Shown: positions 34,643 to 42,656 of the stretch, in pieces
Numbering within the stretch: position 1 is the stretch's first letter
How the letters are laid out: every line of letters begins with the position of its first letter
DNA from: SZUA-100 sp965248135
GTDB taxonomy: Bacteria > Pseudomonadota > Alphaproteobacteria > Rhizobiales > Rhizobiaceae
NCBI GenBank assembly: GCA_965248135.1
Contig: CBDFIN010000012.1
Span: 1,116,001-1,180,000, forward strand
Direction of reading: 5' to 3'
DNA: 64,000 nucleotides
Position numbers and translations under genes: made by a program
The notes under the pieces: model-generated
What the model saw: only the letters and a program-made list of their open reading frames with translations
Told to the model about the DNA's origin: nothing
Database searches by the model: none

Positions 34643-35245
34643 TCAGGCTTGTTCTTTGCCTGCCAAATTGCCGCGCAGAAAATCCCGTCTTGCAATTTGT
34701 GATTTTGGCCGGGGCTCTTGCGCAATAGCCGATGCGGGTTCTTCCGCCGATGCCAGTTCAGAATCTCGAATATCGCCCATCTCTTCATTATTGATGAAAC
34801 GTTCAAGACGTCGTTCATCCAGTCGGTCATCCTCATCAACCTTCTTGAACAATTTGCTCATGAATTGTCGGGCCGCAGCTATGGCATGCTCATGGGAAAA
34901 AAAGCCGGACATGGGAGAATGTATGGCATGGAGCTGGCAAACCCCGATGCCATCAAAATGATTGGCCAGAAACTTGTAGTCGCCGGAAGGAAATGTGTGG
35001 ATGTGTTGATGGCCTATCTCATATTTGGTCCAATCATCCCCCAATTGTTCTGAAGGGAGCATAATCAGGCTCATCAGCCAGGGAGTAATGATGATGCCGA
35101 TAGTGCGCCCTTCAAACTCCTGGAATTCAAGTGCTTCAACATCGATTTTCGGGTTCAAAAGGGGCAAGCCGGCCATTTCATTGGCATGGATATTCTCAAA
35201 AACACCACCCAGCCGGGCCGCGATTTCATTGGCTTGACTAATCAT
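34643..35245 (-). CDS. hupJ: HybE/HupJ-family hydrogenase assembly chaperone
   Basis: 200 residues. The N-terminal 150 residues match the HybE/HupJ family in order and motif (ENIHANEMAGLPLLNPKI, then GIIITPWLMSLIMLP, then KYEIGHQHIHTFPSGDY). These proteins guard the hydrogenase small subunit before Tat export and prevent premature cofactor loading. No rubredoxin domain is fused or encoded nearby. The C-terminus ends in RRDFLRGN within a charged, probably disordered tail. It overlaps hupF by four bases. Confidence 0.83.
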   Translation of the reverse strand: MISQANEIAARLGGVFENIHANEMAGLPLLNPKIDVEALEFQEFEGRTIGIIITPWLMSLIMLPSEQLGDDWTKYEIGHQHIHTFPSGDYKFLANHFDGIGVCQLHAIHSPMSGFFSHEHAIAAARQFMSKLFKKVDEDDRLDERRLERFINNEEMGDIRDSELASAEEPASAIAQEPRPKSQIARRDFLRGNLAGKEQA

Positions 35246-35508
35246 CGTTCCAAATCCGGAAAATAGTCTTTCACTTCGACATCTTGGCCGCTCATTATTG
35301 CTGACAGGCCGTCAAGAGCCTTGTTAATCTGCAAAGCCTCTTGTTCGCTCAAGACCTCTCGGGCCGATCCCAAAAAATTAAGAACCCAAGTGCCTTCTGC
35401 TTGAGGCCCGATCAGCATCATGTTGACTTTTTCTTCACCATTGCGACCTTTGCACAGGGCAACAAAATCACCCGCAGAAATTACTTTGACGGGGATGCCT
35501 ACGCACAT
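35242..35508 (-). CDS. hupF: HupF/HybG (HypC-type) hydrogenase chaperone
   Basis: 88 residues beginning MCVGIPVKV, the HypC-family N-terminus with the essential Cys2. The middle reads EGTWVLNFLGSAREVL. In two-chaperone systems this paralogue serves the large subunit of its own operon. It overlaps hybD by 10 bases and hupJ by four. The acidic C-terminus (DVEVKDYFPDLER) is longer than in HypC. Confidence 0.9.
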   Translation of the reverse strand: MCVGIPVKVISAGDFVALCKGRNGEEKVNMMLIGPQAEGTWVLNFLGSAREVLSEQEALQINKALDGLSAIMSGQDVEVKDYFPDLER

Positions 35509-36062
35509 TCTTCACAAGCCTCGAGCATTGCCTGGTTCGCCCAATAGCCCGTGAACGGCTTATCGCGAAGCTTCATTTCAAATCCGAGATGCTCGAGTTC
35601 ATCAACCAGCATCTGGACCATGTTTTCAATGCCCGCTTCGGCTTGTGGACTAAGACCAAGTTTATTCTCCAGGGAATGGGGAACCATGCCGACAATGGTG
35701 ACATGATCTGGTTGGTCCCCACTAACCTGCAATAGCGCTAACAGATCGGATACACCCAACTGGTGATTGGAAATTTTGGTCTGAAAAAAAGCGGGCACCT
35801 GATCATCTTTAAGGCAAATCAATGAACCGGAGGGAGAAGGTGCATTGATTGCGTCTGCGATAATCAGGTGTTTTCTGCCCCGCATGGGTTCGTAGAGTTC
35901 AGTGCCGGTTGTGCCACCATCCATGACTTCAATATTTGAAGGAATCCGATAGCGGCAATCAAGCTCTTCGGTGGCTCGCACGCCAATGCCCTCGTCCTGC
36001 ATGAGCACATTGCCCATGCCGATGATGAGCACATCTGTCTTATCTTCGTTGTAGCCCATCAC
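35499..36062 (-). CDS. hybD: Hydrogenase maturation endopeptidase HybD/HupD
   Basis: 187 residues. The N-terminal DVLIIGMGNVLMQDEGIG holds the nickel-sensing acid of the HybD family, and the central DGGTTGTELYEP and later HQLGVSDLLALL are also typical. It removes the C-terminal peptide of the large subunit after nickel insertion. It follows the large-subunit gene with a four-base overlap, and the target peptide (15 residues after the last His) is present in HybC. Confidence 0.95.
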   Translation of the reverse strand: MMGYNEDKTDVLIIGMGNVLMQDEGIGVRATEELDCRYRIPSNIEVMDGGTTGTELYEPMRGRKHLIIADAINAPSPSGSLICLKDDQVPAFFQTKISNHQLGVSDLLALLQVSGDQPDHVTIVGMVPHSLENKLGLSPQAEAGIENMVQMLVDELEHLGFEMKLRDKPFTGYWANQAMLEACEECA

Positions 36063-37762
36063 AAGGCCCTAACCGTGACAATCTCATTTTCTTCCGCATC
36101 AACCATATGAATGGCGCAGGCAATACATGGATCAAAGGAATGCACCGTGCGAAGAACTTCCAGCGGTTTTTCGGGATCGGCAACAGGGTTATCCATCAGC
36201 GATGATTCGTATGGGCCAATTTGACCGTCACCATCACGAGGTCCGGCATTCCAGGTGCTGGGAACAACGGCCTGATAATTCTTGATCTTGCCGTCTTCAA
36301 TAACAACCCAGTGTGAAAGTGTACCGCGTGGCGCTTCGTGGAAGCCAACACCCTCGATCGTTCCTTTCGGAAATTCGGGCCGGTTGAATGTATCAAGATC
36401 ACCCGTACCAATGTTGTCGACAAGTTTTTGCCATTGATCCCGCAGCGTGTCTATCATGACGGCACAACGAACGGCACGGGCAGCATGACGACCGATTGTC
36501 GAGTTCATTGCAGCCAGCGTAATATCTGACTGTTGCGAGACGGCCTTGATTGTTCCAATTGCCTGATCGAGATATTTTTTATAACGCTCGTCTCCGGCGG
36601 CAACCGAAATCAGGACATTTGCCAATGGACCAACCTCACAGCGTTTGCCGTAGAAGGTTGGAGCTTTAACCCACGAATACTGACCATCATCCTGGAAGTC
36701 GGTATATTGCGGTTCGGTTTCTCCCTTAAACGGGTGCAGCGTCTCGTCTCCCTCGTACCAGGAGTGCTTGGAACTTTCTGCAACGCCCTTGCGGAAATAC
36801 GGGTCATTGAATGAGGAAATCGGCTTGTAGCTGCCCAGATCACCATTGTCGATATAGCCTCCAACCAGATCAAATTTGGTTCCCTTGGTGTCCTGCGGAC
36901 AATCTGGAACAGACAGGTAATTGGTAACACCACCGCCATAGCCAGTCCAGTCAAGATAAAACGCACCAATAGCCGGTACGTCGGTAATATATGCTGATTT
37001 GATAAAGGGCTCCAGCTTGTCAATGAACCCCTTGATCATCATCAACCGTTCGATATTGAGAACGGAGGGTGCATCATGACTGATGGAATTACTGACCCCA
37101 CCTACGGCAACATTTTGGATGTGAGGGGTTTTACCACCAAGGATAGCAACGATCTTGTTGGCATAGTTTTGGACATCCAGAGCCTGTAAATAATGGGCGA
37201 CAGCCAGAAGGTTGACTTCCGGTGGCAGCTTCATTGCCGGATGTCCCCAATAGCCACTGGCAAAGGGACCAAGCTGGCCGCTTCCGACAAAGGTCTTCAG
37301 ACGCTCTTGCACAGCTTTCATCTCATGAACGCCATTGAGAGACCAGTCTGACAGACTTTCGGCGAGCTTTGCCGTGGCCTTGGGGTCAGCGCTCAGCGCC
37401 GAGACCACATCCACCCAGTCCACCGCTGACAAGTGATAGAAATGGACTATGTGGTCCTGAATCGCATGTGCCGTTTGAATGATATTGCGGACAAGCTGGG
37501 CATTGACGGGAATTTCCATCTCAAGGGCATTTTCGACAGCTCTGACAGAGGTTATCGCATGCACTGTGGTGCAAACGCCGCAAAATCGCTGGGTGTAGCT
37601 CCAGGCTTCGCGCGGGTCGCGACCGATCAGGATTTTTTCAATCCCGCGCCACATCTGACCGGACGACCATGACTTTACCACCTTGCCTTCATCAACTTCG
37701 ACATCTATGCGCAAGTGCCCCTCAATCCTTGTGATCGGGTCTACTGTAATACGGGTTGTCAC
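36059..37762 (-). CDS. hybC: [NiFe]-hydrogenase large subunit, HybC-type (group 1c-like)
   Basis: 567 residues with a GTG start and AAGGAGGAG upstream. The Ni ligands appear in QRFCGVCTTVHA near residue 62 and in SFDPCIACAIH near the end. A 15-residue extension (MVDAEENEIVTVRAL) follows, to be removed by HybD; it closely resembles the HybC tail. The enzyme oxidises H2 at the periplasmic face as a complex with HybO. Neighbours hybA and hybB and the sequence of the tail place it with hydrogenase-2, not with the cytochrome-b-linked HupSLC type. Confidence 0.97.
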   Translation of the reverse strand: MTTRITVDPITRIEGHLRIDVEVDEGKVVKSWSSGQMWRGIEKILIGRDPREAWSYTQRFCGVCTTVHAITSVRAVENALEMEIPVNAQLVRNIIQTAHAIQDHIVHFYHLSAVDWVDVVSALSADPKATAKLAESLSDWSLNGVHEMKAVQERLKTFVGSGQLGPFASGYWGHPAMKLPPEVNLLAVAHYLQALDVQNYANKIVAILGGKTPHIQNVAVGGVSNSISHDAPSVLNIERLMMIKGFIDKLEPFIKSAYITDVPAIGAFYLDWTGYGGGVTNYLSVPDCPQDTKGTKFDLVGGYIDNGDLGSYKPISSFNDPYFRKGVAESSKHSWYEGDETLHPFKGETEPQYTDFQDDGQYSWVKAPTFYGKRCEVGPLANVLISVAAGDERYKKYLDQAIGTIKAVSQQSDITLAAMNSTIGRHAARAVRCAVMIDTLRDQWQKLVDNIGTGDLDTFNRPEFPKGTIEGVGFHEAPRGTLSHWVVIEDGKIKNYQAVVPSTWNAGPRDGDGQIGPYESSLMDNPVADPEKPLEVLRTVHSFDPCIACAIHMVDAEENEIVTVRAL

Positions 37763-37835
37763 GATTTCTTCTCCTCCTTGAAGGTTTATTTATTTTGGTA
37801 CCTCTTGAGTACTCATGTCGCGGCTTCCTCTTGCC

Positions 37836-38978
37836 TCAGGCATGTTCGCCGCCGTGCATGACAGGCAGCTTTTTGACCAGAAACAGGAAAGCCATGATCT
37901 CAAAGGCGATGAAGCCCAAAGTGATCATGATCTCGGAAAACGATGGATAATAGCTGTATCCCGGACCTGGATTATAGGTGATCAGGAAGGCATCGAACCT
38001 GTATGCAGCGCCGGCAAATAACATGCAGACGGCGGCAATCAACAGCCGGGCCGAATTGTTTCTCGAACTGGTGCTTGCCAGCAGAATAACCGGAACAATG
38101 AAGAGGGCCATTTCCACAATGAAAACAATGCTGCTACTGCCGCTGCCAAAGATAAGCCCCAGTTTGCTCTGGAATGCGAGTATGGCAATACGGATGACAA
38201 TAAATGTCACAAGCAGCCACATGATAATCTTGCCAAGGCCGGCCAGTAATGGTGATTCAGATTGTTGGTTTAGTCCCACCGAAGTCAACGAGGATTCAAA
38301 AACAACAACTGAAAAACCCATGATCAAAGCGCTGATAACGGCCAAAAGAGGTTGAAAATGCCAAGTCTGCCACAAGGGATCAACCTTGTGTCCCATGGTT
38401 ATCAACAAAGACCCGAGAGAGGACTGGTGCATGGTTGGCAATAAAATACCCAAGGCAATAAACAGGAACAGAACCTTGTTGAGGGCGCTTTGAAGCCCCT
38501 TTGCTCCAATCCGCTCAAGAAATGCCGGTGCAAACTCGATGATCAAGATAAGAATGTAGGTGGCGACGCAAAGACCAACCTCCAGCATGACCGAGTTGAA
38601 GTTCCAGTTCCATGGCAAAAAGATTTCATAAAATTGCCAGAACTTGCCCATGTCAAAAAAAGCACCAAACCCGCCAAGAAGATAGCCCAACAGGCTTGTC
38701 AAAATCGCCGTGCGCATAAGCGGGTGGTACTTGCCCCTGTTCATAATATAGACGGTAATCGCCAGCGCATAACCACCACAGGCAAGGGCAGTACCTATTA
38801 CAACATCATAAACCACCCAGATACCCCAGGCGAAACCGCCATTAAGGTTGCTGACGGAGCCCATGCCGCCGGAAGAAAAACGCTGAACACCGAAATAGGC
38901 GCCAACCAGCAATATTATGCCAAGAAGCATAAATGGCAGGGTGAGCACTCGCTGTCTTACCGGATTATAAGCGCTCAT
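37836..38978 (-). CDS. hybB: Hydrogenase integral membrane subunit HybB (NrfD/PsrC family)
   Basis: 380 residues with about ten hydrophobic segments, matching the HybB/NrfD family in length. It begins NPVRQRVLTLPFMLLG and contains the conserved loop NLNGGFAWGIWVVYDVV. It anchors the hydrogenase and exchanges electrons with the quinone pool. It overlaps hybA by four bases. A 73-base gap before hybC contains only a ribosome-binding site and a possible eight-codon frame of doubtful meaning. Confidence 0.93.
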   Translation of the reverse strand: MSAYNPVRQRVLTLPFMLLGIILLVGAYFGVQRFSSGGMGSVSNLNGGFAWGIWVVYDVVIGTALACGGYALAITVYIMNRGKYHPLMRTAILTSLLGYLLGGFGAFFDMGKFWQFYEIFLPWNWNFNSVMLEVGLCVATYILILIIEFAPAFLERIGAKGLQSALNKVLFLFIALGILLPTMHQSSLGSLLITMGHKVDPLWQTWHFQPLLAVISALIMGFSVVVFESSLTSVGLNQQSESPLLAGLGKIIMWLLVTFIVIRIAILAFQSKLGLIFGSGSSSIVFIVEMALFIVPVILLASTSSRNNSARLLIAAVCMLFAGAAYRFDAFLITYNPGPGYSYYPSFSEIMITLGFIAFEIMAFLFLVKKLPVMHGGEHA

Positions 38979-39949
38979 GACTTGTCCCCCTCATCCGCGG
39001 TGACATTTCTTTTTGCTATGAATGCTAGGCCGGCAAGAACTACTGCTGGCAAAGCCAGATAGGAATACAGCGTATGCTGAACCGTGTCGGAAATAGAAGC
39101 CGGCGAACGTTCAACCAATGGTGGCATGCCAAGTTTATCAAAAGGCACTGATGCGATGTGCATGACGTTGGTGCCACCGGCTTCCTTTTCGCCCCAGATG
39201 TGTTTGCGATATTTCGGCACCTCTTTTTCGTGGTTTGTGTCCGGTTTTCCAACATCACCGACAGGGTAGTTGTAACTATCGCCCGGGTTTAGTGCCATCC
39301 GTCTTTTTGCTTCTGCAAGAAGCTCCTTGCGGGTTCCAAAAAGTGTGGCACCCGTCGGGCAGGCTTCGGCGCAGCCGGTCATTTGACCCTTGTTGATGCG
39401 TTCAACACCGGGTTGATTGCACATTTGACACTTGTTGATTGAACCGAACAAATTGTCGTAATCAAACTGCGGTACATTGTAGGGACACGCCACCATACAG
39501 TTTCGACAACCGATGCAGCTTTCAGGGTGGTGGGATACGATGCCGGTTTTCGGATCCCGGCGCATGGAAGTTGTGGGGCAGGCTGTTACGCAGCCCGGGT
39601 CAACACAATGCATGCAGCTTCGCTTTTCAAATGCAAAACCATCCTTGACACTGTCTTTTGTTTCTGCGTTCCCCTCACGATAAACCTTGATGACATTGAA
39701 GGTCTCGCTGGACAAATCAAGGGAATTGTCCCACGGATTATCCAGATCTGCGTGTGATGGCGGTCTACTATTGATTTCTTTGCAACTGGCAACACATGCC
39801 TTGCATCCCACACATAATGTGGAATCATAAAGCATGCCCACAGCTTCTTCTGCCGGTTCCAGATTTGGCCGGGCCTGACTTGGGCCAGTCCCGCAAACAG
39901 TAGCCGTACTACCGGCCAATGCGGTTTTGAAAAAGTCTCTTCGATCCAT
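38975..39949 (-). CDS. hybA: Hydrogenase ferredoxin subunit HybA
   Basis: About 324 residues from the ATG at 39949 (MDRRDFFKTALAG, a Tat signal of the RRxFFK type); an upstream in-frame start would add an unneeded extension. Four cysteine groups for [4Fe-4S] clusters are visible: CVGCKACVASC, CMHCVDPGCVTAC, CIGCRNCMVAC and CQMC...GCAEAC. A C-terminal membrane helix (LYSYLALPAVVLAGLAFI) anchors it. It carries electrons from HybO to HybB. The stop of hybO is 13 bases upstream. Confidence 0.95.
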   Translation of the reverse strand: MDRRDFFKTALAGSTATVCGTGPSQARPNLEPAEEAVGMLYDSTLCVGCKACVASCKEINSRPPSHADLDNPWDNSLDLSSETFNVIKVYREGNAETKDSVKDGFAFEKRSCMHCVDPGCVTACPTTSMRRDPKTGIVSHHPESCIGCRNCMVACPYNVPQFDYDNLFGSINKCQMCNQPGVERINKGQMTGCAEACPTGATLFGTRKELLAEAKRRMALNPGDSYNYPVGDVGKPDTNHEKEVPKYRKHIWGEKEAGGTNVMHIASVPFDKLGMPPLVERSPASISDTVQHTLYSYLALPAVVLAGLAFIAKRNVTADEGDKS

Positions 39950-39962
39950 TTTACCCGCCCCT

Positions 39963-41114
39963 TCAGCTCTTATTGCCGTCAGATTTTTCTCTATCCTTGG
40001 CACTTATTTTTGAGGCGACGACAGCAGTGGTTGCCACCGCTGCACCGACCGCCGCGCCAGTAACAACGGCTGCAGTCGTGCTGATGCCTTTGCTGCCCTC
40101 GCGGTCTGCAATATCGGGGAATGCATTTGGTGGCGTATGGGTTTTGACATCGGCAAGGCTGAACATCGGTTTAGAGAATCCGACCCCTTGTTCCGAGCAG
40201 CCAAAACACGGGTGCCCTACACCAACGGGCCACACCTGACCGCCAATATTGTTATACTCAAGACTTGGGCAGTTGTTATAGGTTTCCGGTCCCTTGCACC
40301 CCATCTTGTAGAGGCACCAACCTTTCTTGTGGCCATCATCACCAAATTCAGTTGCGAACCGTCCGGCGTCAAAGTGCGGGCGCCGGTAGCAGTTTTCATG
40401 AATAAGGCGACCGTAAGCCCATTTGGGCCGCGCCTTTTCGTCGATTGGAGGCAGTTTGCCGTAGGTTACAAAGTAAAGAACCGTTCCAAGGAAATTGGCC
40501 GGGTTTGGCGGACAACCGGGAATGGTCAATACCGTTTTGTCTTTCAGTACCTGGGGAGCACCTGTGGCGCCGGTCGGATTTGGCGATGCCGATTGCACTC
40601 CGCCCCAACTTGCGCAAGATCCAAAAGCAACAATTGCCGCGGCATTTTCCGCCGCCTCCCTGGTCAGGTCCAGCATGGTCTCGCCAGCAATCTTGCAATA
40701 GACGCCATTGTCCTTAACCGGAATAGCACCCTCAATAACAAGGAGGTACTTGCCCTTGTTTTCCTCCATGCTCTGCTTTTTCAAATCCTCGACCTGATGT
40801 CCAGCCCCGGTATCCAGGGTCTGGTGATAGTCAACAGAAACGAGATCAAGGATCAGATGCTCCAGCGATGGCTGTTCCGAGCGCAAAAGAGACTCGGTCG
40901 GCCCGGTACATTCCTGACCGTGAAGCCAAATGACAGGAGGGCGCTTTTTAGGTTCAGCAACAGCCTTGGCCATGGCCATGGCGCCTTTATTGGATAGCCC
41001 CAGAGATGCTGCAACCCCCAAACAGTATTGAAGAAATACTCGTCGTGACACGCCCAGTCTTTTCTCAATTTTTGAAAAGTCGAAACCACCATCATCAATG
41101 CCATCTTTGGACAT
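39963..41114 (-). CDS. hybO: [NiFe]-hydrogenase small subunit, HybO-type, with a replaced proximal-cluster cysteine
   Basis: 383 residues from the ATG at 41114 (GGGAGGG upstream). A Tat signal SRRVFLQYCLG precedes the cluster domains, and a C-terminal hydrophobic anchor (TAAVVTGAAVGAAVATTAVV) follows. The motif that normally reads ECTGCxE reads ECTGPTE (residues 68-74), so the second proximal [4Fe-4S] ligand is Pro72. The other proximal ligands (FGSCASWGG, IPGCPPNP) and all distal and medial ligands (RRPHFDAGRF, GWCLYKMGCKGPET, NNCPSLEYNN, GHPCFGCSEQG) are present. Otherwise it resembles HybO closely. It is the first gene of the island, downstream of a sigma-54-type promoter. Confidence 0.95.
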   Translation of the reverse strand: MSKDGIDDGGFDFSKIEKRLGVSRRVFLQYCLGVAASLGLSNKGAMAMAKAVAEPKKRPPVIWLHGQECTGPTESLLRSEQPSLEHLILDLVSVDYHQTLDTGAGHQVEDLKKQSMEENKGKYLLVIEGAIPVKDNGVYCKIAGETMLDLTREAAENAAAIVAFGSCASWGGVQSASPNPTGATGAPQVLKDKTVLTIPGCPPNPANFLGTVLYFVTYGKLPPIDEKARPKWAYGRLIHENCYRRPHFDAGRFATEFGDDGHKKGWCLYKMGCKGPETYNNCPSLEYNNIGGQVWPVGVGHPCFGCSEQGVGFSKPMFSLADVKTHTPPNAFPDIADREGSKGISTTAAVVTGAAVGAAVATTAVVASKISAKDREKSDGNKS

Positions 41115-41182
41115 CAAACCCTCCCAATTTGTTATTCATCCCGATTCACGCTGATTTTACAGTACCGTGAAACTATTTAACA

Positions 41183-41198
41183 CGCAAGATTTGGGCCA
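41183..41198 (-). promoter_or_regulatory. Sigma-54 (-24/-12) promoter of the hydrogenase operon
   Basis: On the minus strand the sequence is TGGCCCAAATCTTGCG. GG and GC have the exact sigma-54 spacing (TGGC-N7-TTGC), with one change from TGGCAC. The expected start of transcription is near 41171, about 57 bases before the hybO ATG. Upstream lies an AT-rich tract (41200-41250) that could bend. The HoxA gene in the island encodes a sigma-54 activator with GAFTGA, which supports the assignment. Confidence 0.75.
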
Positions 41199-41295
41199 AT
41201 CCGATTATATTTATATATTTCAAAGAGTTATACTGTTTCTTAGTCTATTTTATCAAAATGACCGGACTCAAACCGATCAAAGGCAGGTGCTTACC

Positions 41296-41310
41296 GGAAA
41301 GCTACTTTCC
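41296..41310. promoter_or_regulatory. Candidate HoxA upstream activating site
   Basis: GGAAAGCTACTTTCC is a perfect inverted repeat (GGAAAG/CTTTCC) centred about 132 bases upstream of the inferred hybO transcription start, a usual distance for enhancer-binding proteins. It does not fit the TTG-N5-CAA pattern described for one HupR, so the link to HoxA is positional only. Confidence 0.4.
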
Positions 41311-41415
41311 ACCCATGCAGTGATGATCCTTGCATAAGGGTGAATTTGTGGGCTGGTTATTTTGCCCGACGATAAAGAAAGATTACCAATGTCAAACTGG
41401 CTGGAATTTGGAGCA

Positions 41416-41570
41416 CTATAGCATGATTACTTTAATATGATCATGGCTCATCAGGAGCGTACAGCGACCGGCGCCATTGCGCCGCCCCCGCGGAGGCCCG
41501 GGCTCAGCCCGGATTGGCCGTGAGCGAAGAGAGTAGTGAATAGAATCATTTTGAAGGTGTCCGGCTATAG
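41416..41570 (-). repeat. Dispersed repeat R1, copy c (shortened)
   Basis: Inverted relative to copies a and b. It begins CTATAGCATGATTAC and ends TTTTGAAGGTGTCCGGCTATAG. The central palindrome (AAATTGATGAAATCAATTT) and flanking bases, about 37 in all, are missing compared with the copy at 59632. The right end runs directly into the R2 composite. Confidence 0.75.
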
Positions 41571-41735
41571 TGGTCTGGCCGAAACGCTTGAATCCCTTTT
41601 CAGCACGTTCTTTTTCAAGCGTTTTGGCCACAAAGACCACTAGCAACTTATTGAATTCTAGTGGTTCTTATGATTCCAACATTTGCCATAAGTACGAGCC
41701 GCTGGCGGATGCAAATGTTGGCACAGAACCACTAG
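41567..41735 (-). repeat. Composite CTAG-bounded hairpin repeat R2 (inverted copy)
   Basis: Near-identical reverse complement of the composite at 10258-10426: B palindrome (41567-41643), spacer CAACTTATTGAATT, A palindrome (41658-41735). The two copies lie in inverted orientation 31 kb apart and bracket the decarboxylase and hydrogenase regions. The left CTAG is changed to ATAG where it fuses with R1. Confidence 0.85.
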
Positions 41736-41825
41736 AGCAGATTTGACGAATACTGTATCGGTTTGATGCCGCCCTTTTGGAGCAATATCTGGCTCACTAC
41801 ACGCCTGATTGTGATCAGGAGGTTA

Positions 41826-42200
41826 TGATGGGCTGGGCTTATGGAATTGATCTTCGTCAACGGGTTGTTGATGCAATTGAGGCTGGATTACCGCATCGCC
41901 ATGCAGCGGAGCGGTTTTGCGTTGCGGTGTCTACCACCGGCAACCGGCACAGGCCTTGGCGCGCGACGGGTTCGGCCTGACCAGATAAGCAGGTTAAGCC
42001 ACGCCATTCCAAGCTTGATCAATATGAAGCACAGATCCTGGCCATGATGGAAGAGAGCAAGGACATCGCGCTTTAGGGGATTGCTGAGCGGATGGCCGAA
42101 GAACATGGCGTTCACGCGGCTCCATCGACGGTCTGGCACTTCTTCGACAAGCGCAACATCACGCTAAAAAAAAAGACAGCGCATGCGAGCGAGCAACAGT
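41826..42200 (+). pseudogene. IS630-family transposase remnant
   Basis: The start MMGWAYGIDLRQRVVDAIEA and helix-turn-helix are typical of IS630 transposases. The frame shifts near 41930, resumes as RHSKLDQYEAQILAMMEE, meets an in-frame TAG at 42074 and continues with GIAERMAEEHGVHAAPSTVW to KKKTAHASEQQ. The catalytic DDE half is absent. It is cut off where an IS3-type end begins at about 42201. Confidence 0.8.
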
Positions 42201-42261
42201 GAGCTGGTCCCGGATTGTTGGACAATTTGGCAGCTTTGTTGAGGTGTATTTTGTTGTTTGA

Positions 42262-42450
42262 TCATGCTGCCGGTTTCTCGTCTTGTTTTTCTTTTTCCAA
42301 CCCGTAGACTTCGTTGGGCGTTGCGCCGTTGAATGTCGAGTGCGGGCGCTCTTTGTTGTAGAAGGCAAGCGAGTTTTTAATATGACGTTTGGCCACAAAA
42401 CCATCGGTCATCTCGTGCAGGTAGACCCATTCGTATTTCAACGACCTCCA
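42262..42450 (-). pseudogene. IS3-family OrfB C-terminal fragment
   Basis: The frame encodes the last roughly 63 residues of an IS3-type transposase: LWRSLKYEWVYLHE, then NSLAFYNKERPHSTFNG, then TPNEVYGL. The catalytic Asp residues are missing. The downstream end near 42201-42230 (TGAGCTGGTCCCGGATTGTT) resembles an IS3 terminal repeat. The sequence upstream of LWRS belongs to another element. Confidence 0.8.
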
Positions 42451-42503
42451 GAGTGAACCGCCCCGGGTTTGCCGGAGAGTAAAACTCTCATAAAGGTGAA
42501 CCT

Positions 42504-42656
42504 GTGACACAGAAAAAATATACCCCGACCTACACGGCTGAATTCCGCACACGTGATGTTCGGCTTTTCAACGATCATCGTGCTGATTATCAAAGCGACA
42601 ACGCGGCCTACAAGGCGATAGCGTCCAAGCTTGGCTGTTCCCATGATACGCTGCGC
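42504..42656 (+). pseudogene. IS3-family OrfA N-terminal fragment
   Basis: From a GTG at 42504 the frame reads KKYTPTYTAEFRTRDVRLF, then AYKAIASKLGCSHDTLR, the helix-turn-helix of IS3-type OrfA proteins. It breaks off at about 42656, where ISAs1-like sequence begins. It faces away from the OrfB fragment at 42262 and need not come from the same copy. Confidence 0.75.

Noticed and set aside
37763..37835. An eight-codon frame (MSTQEVPK) with a GAGG motif between hybB and hybC
   Set aside because: It is too short to judge. The GAGG is probably chance, and nothing else supports translation.
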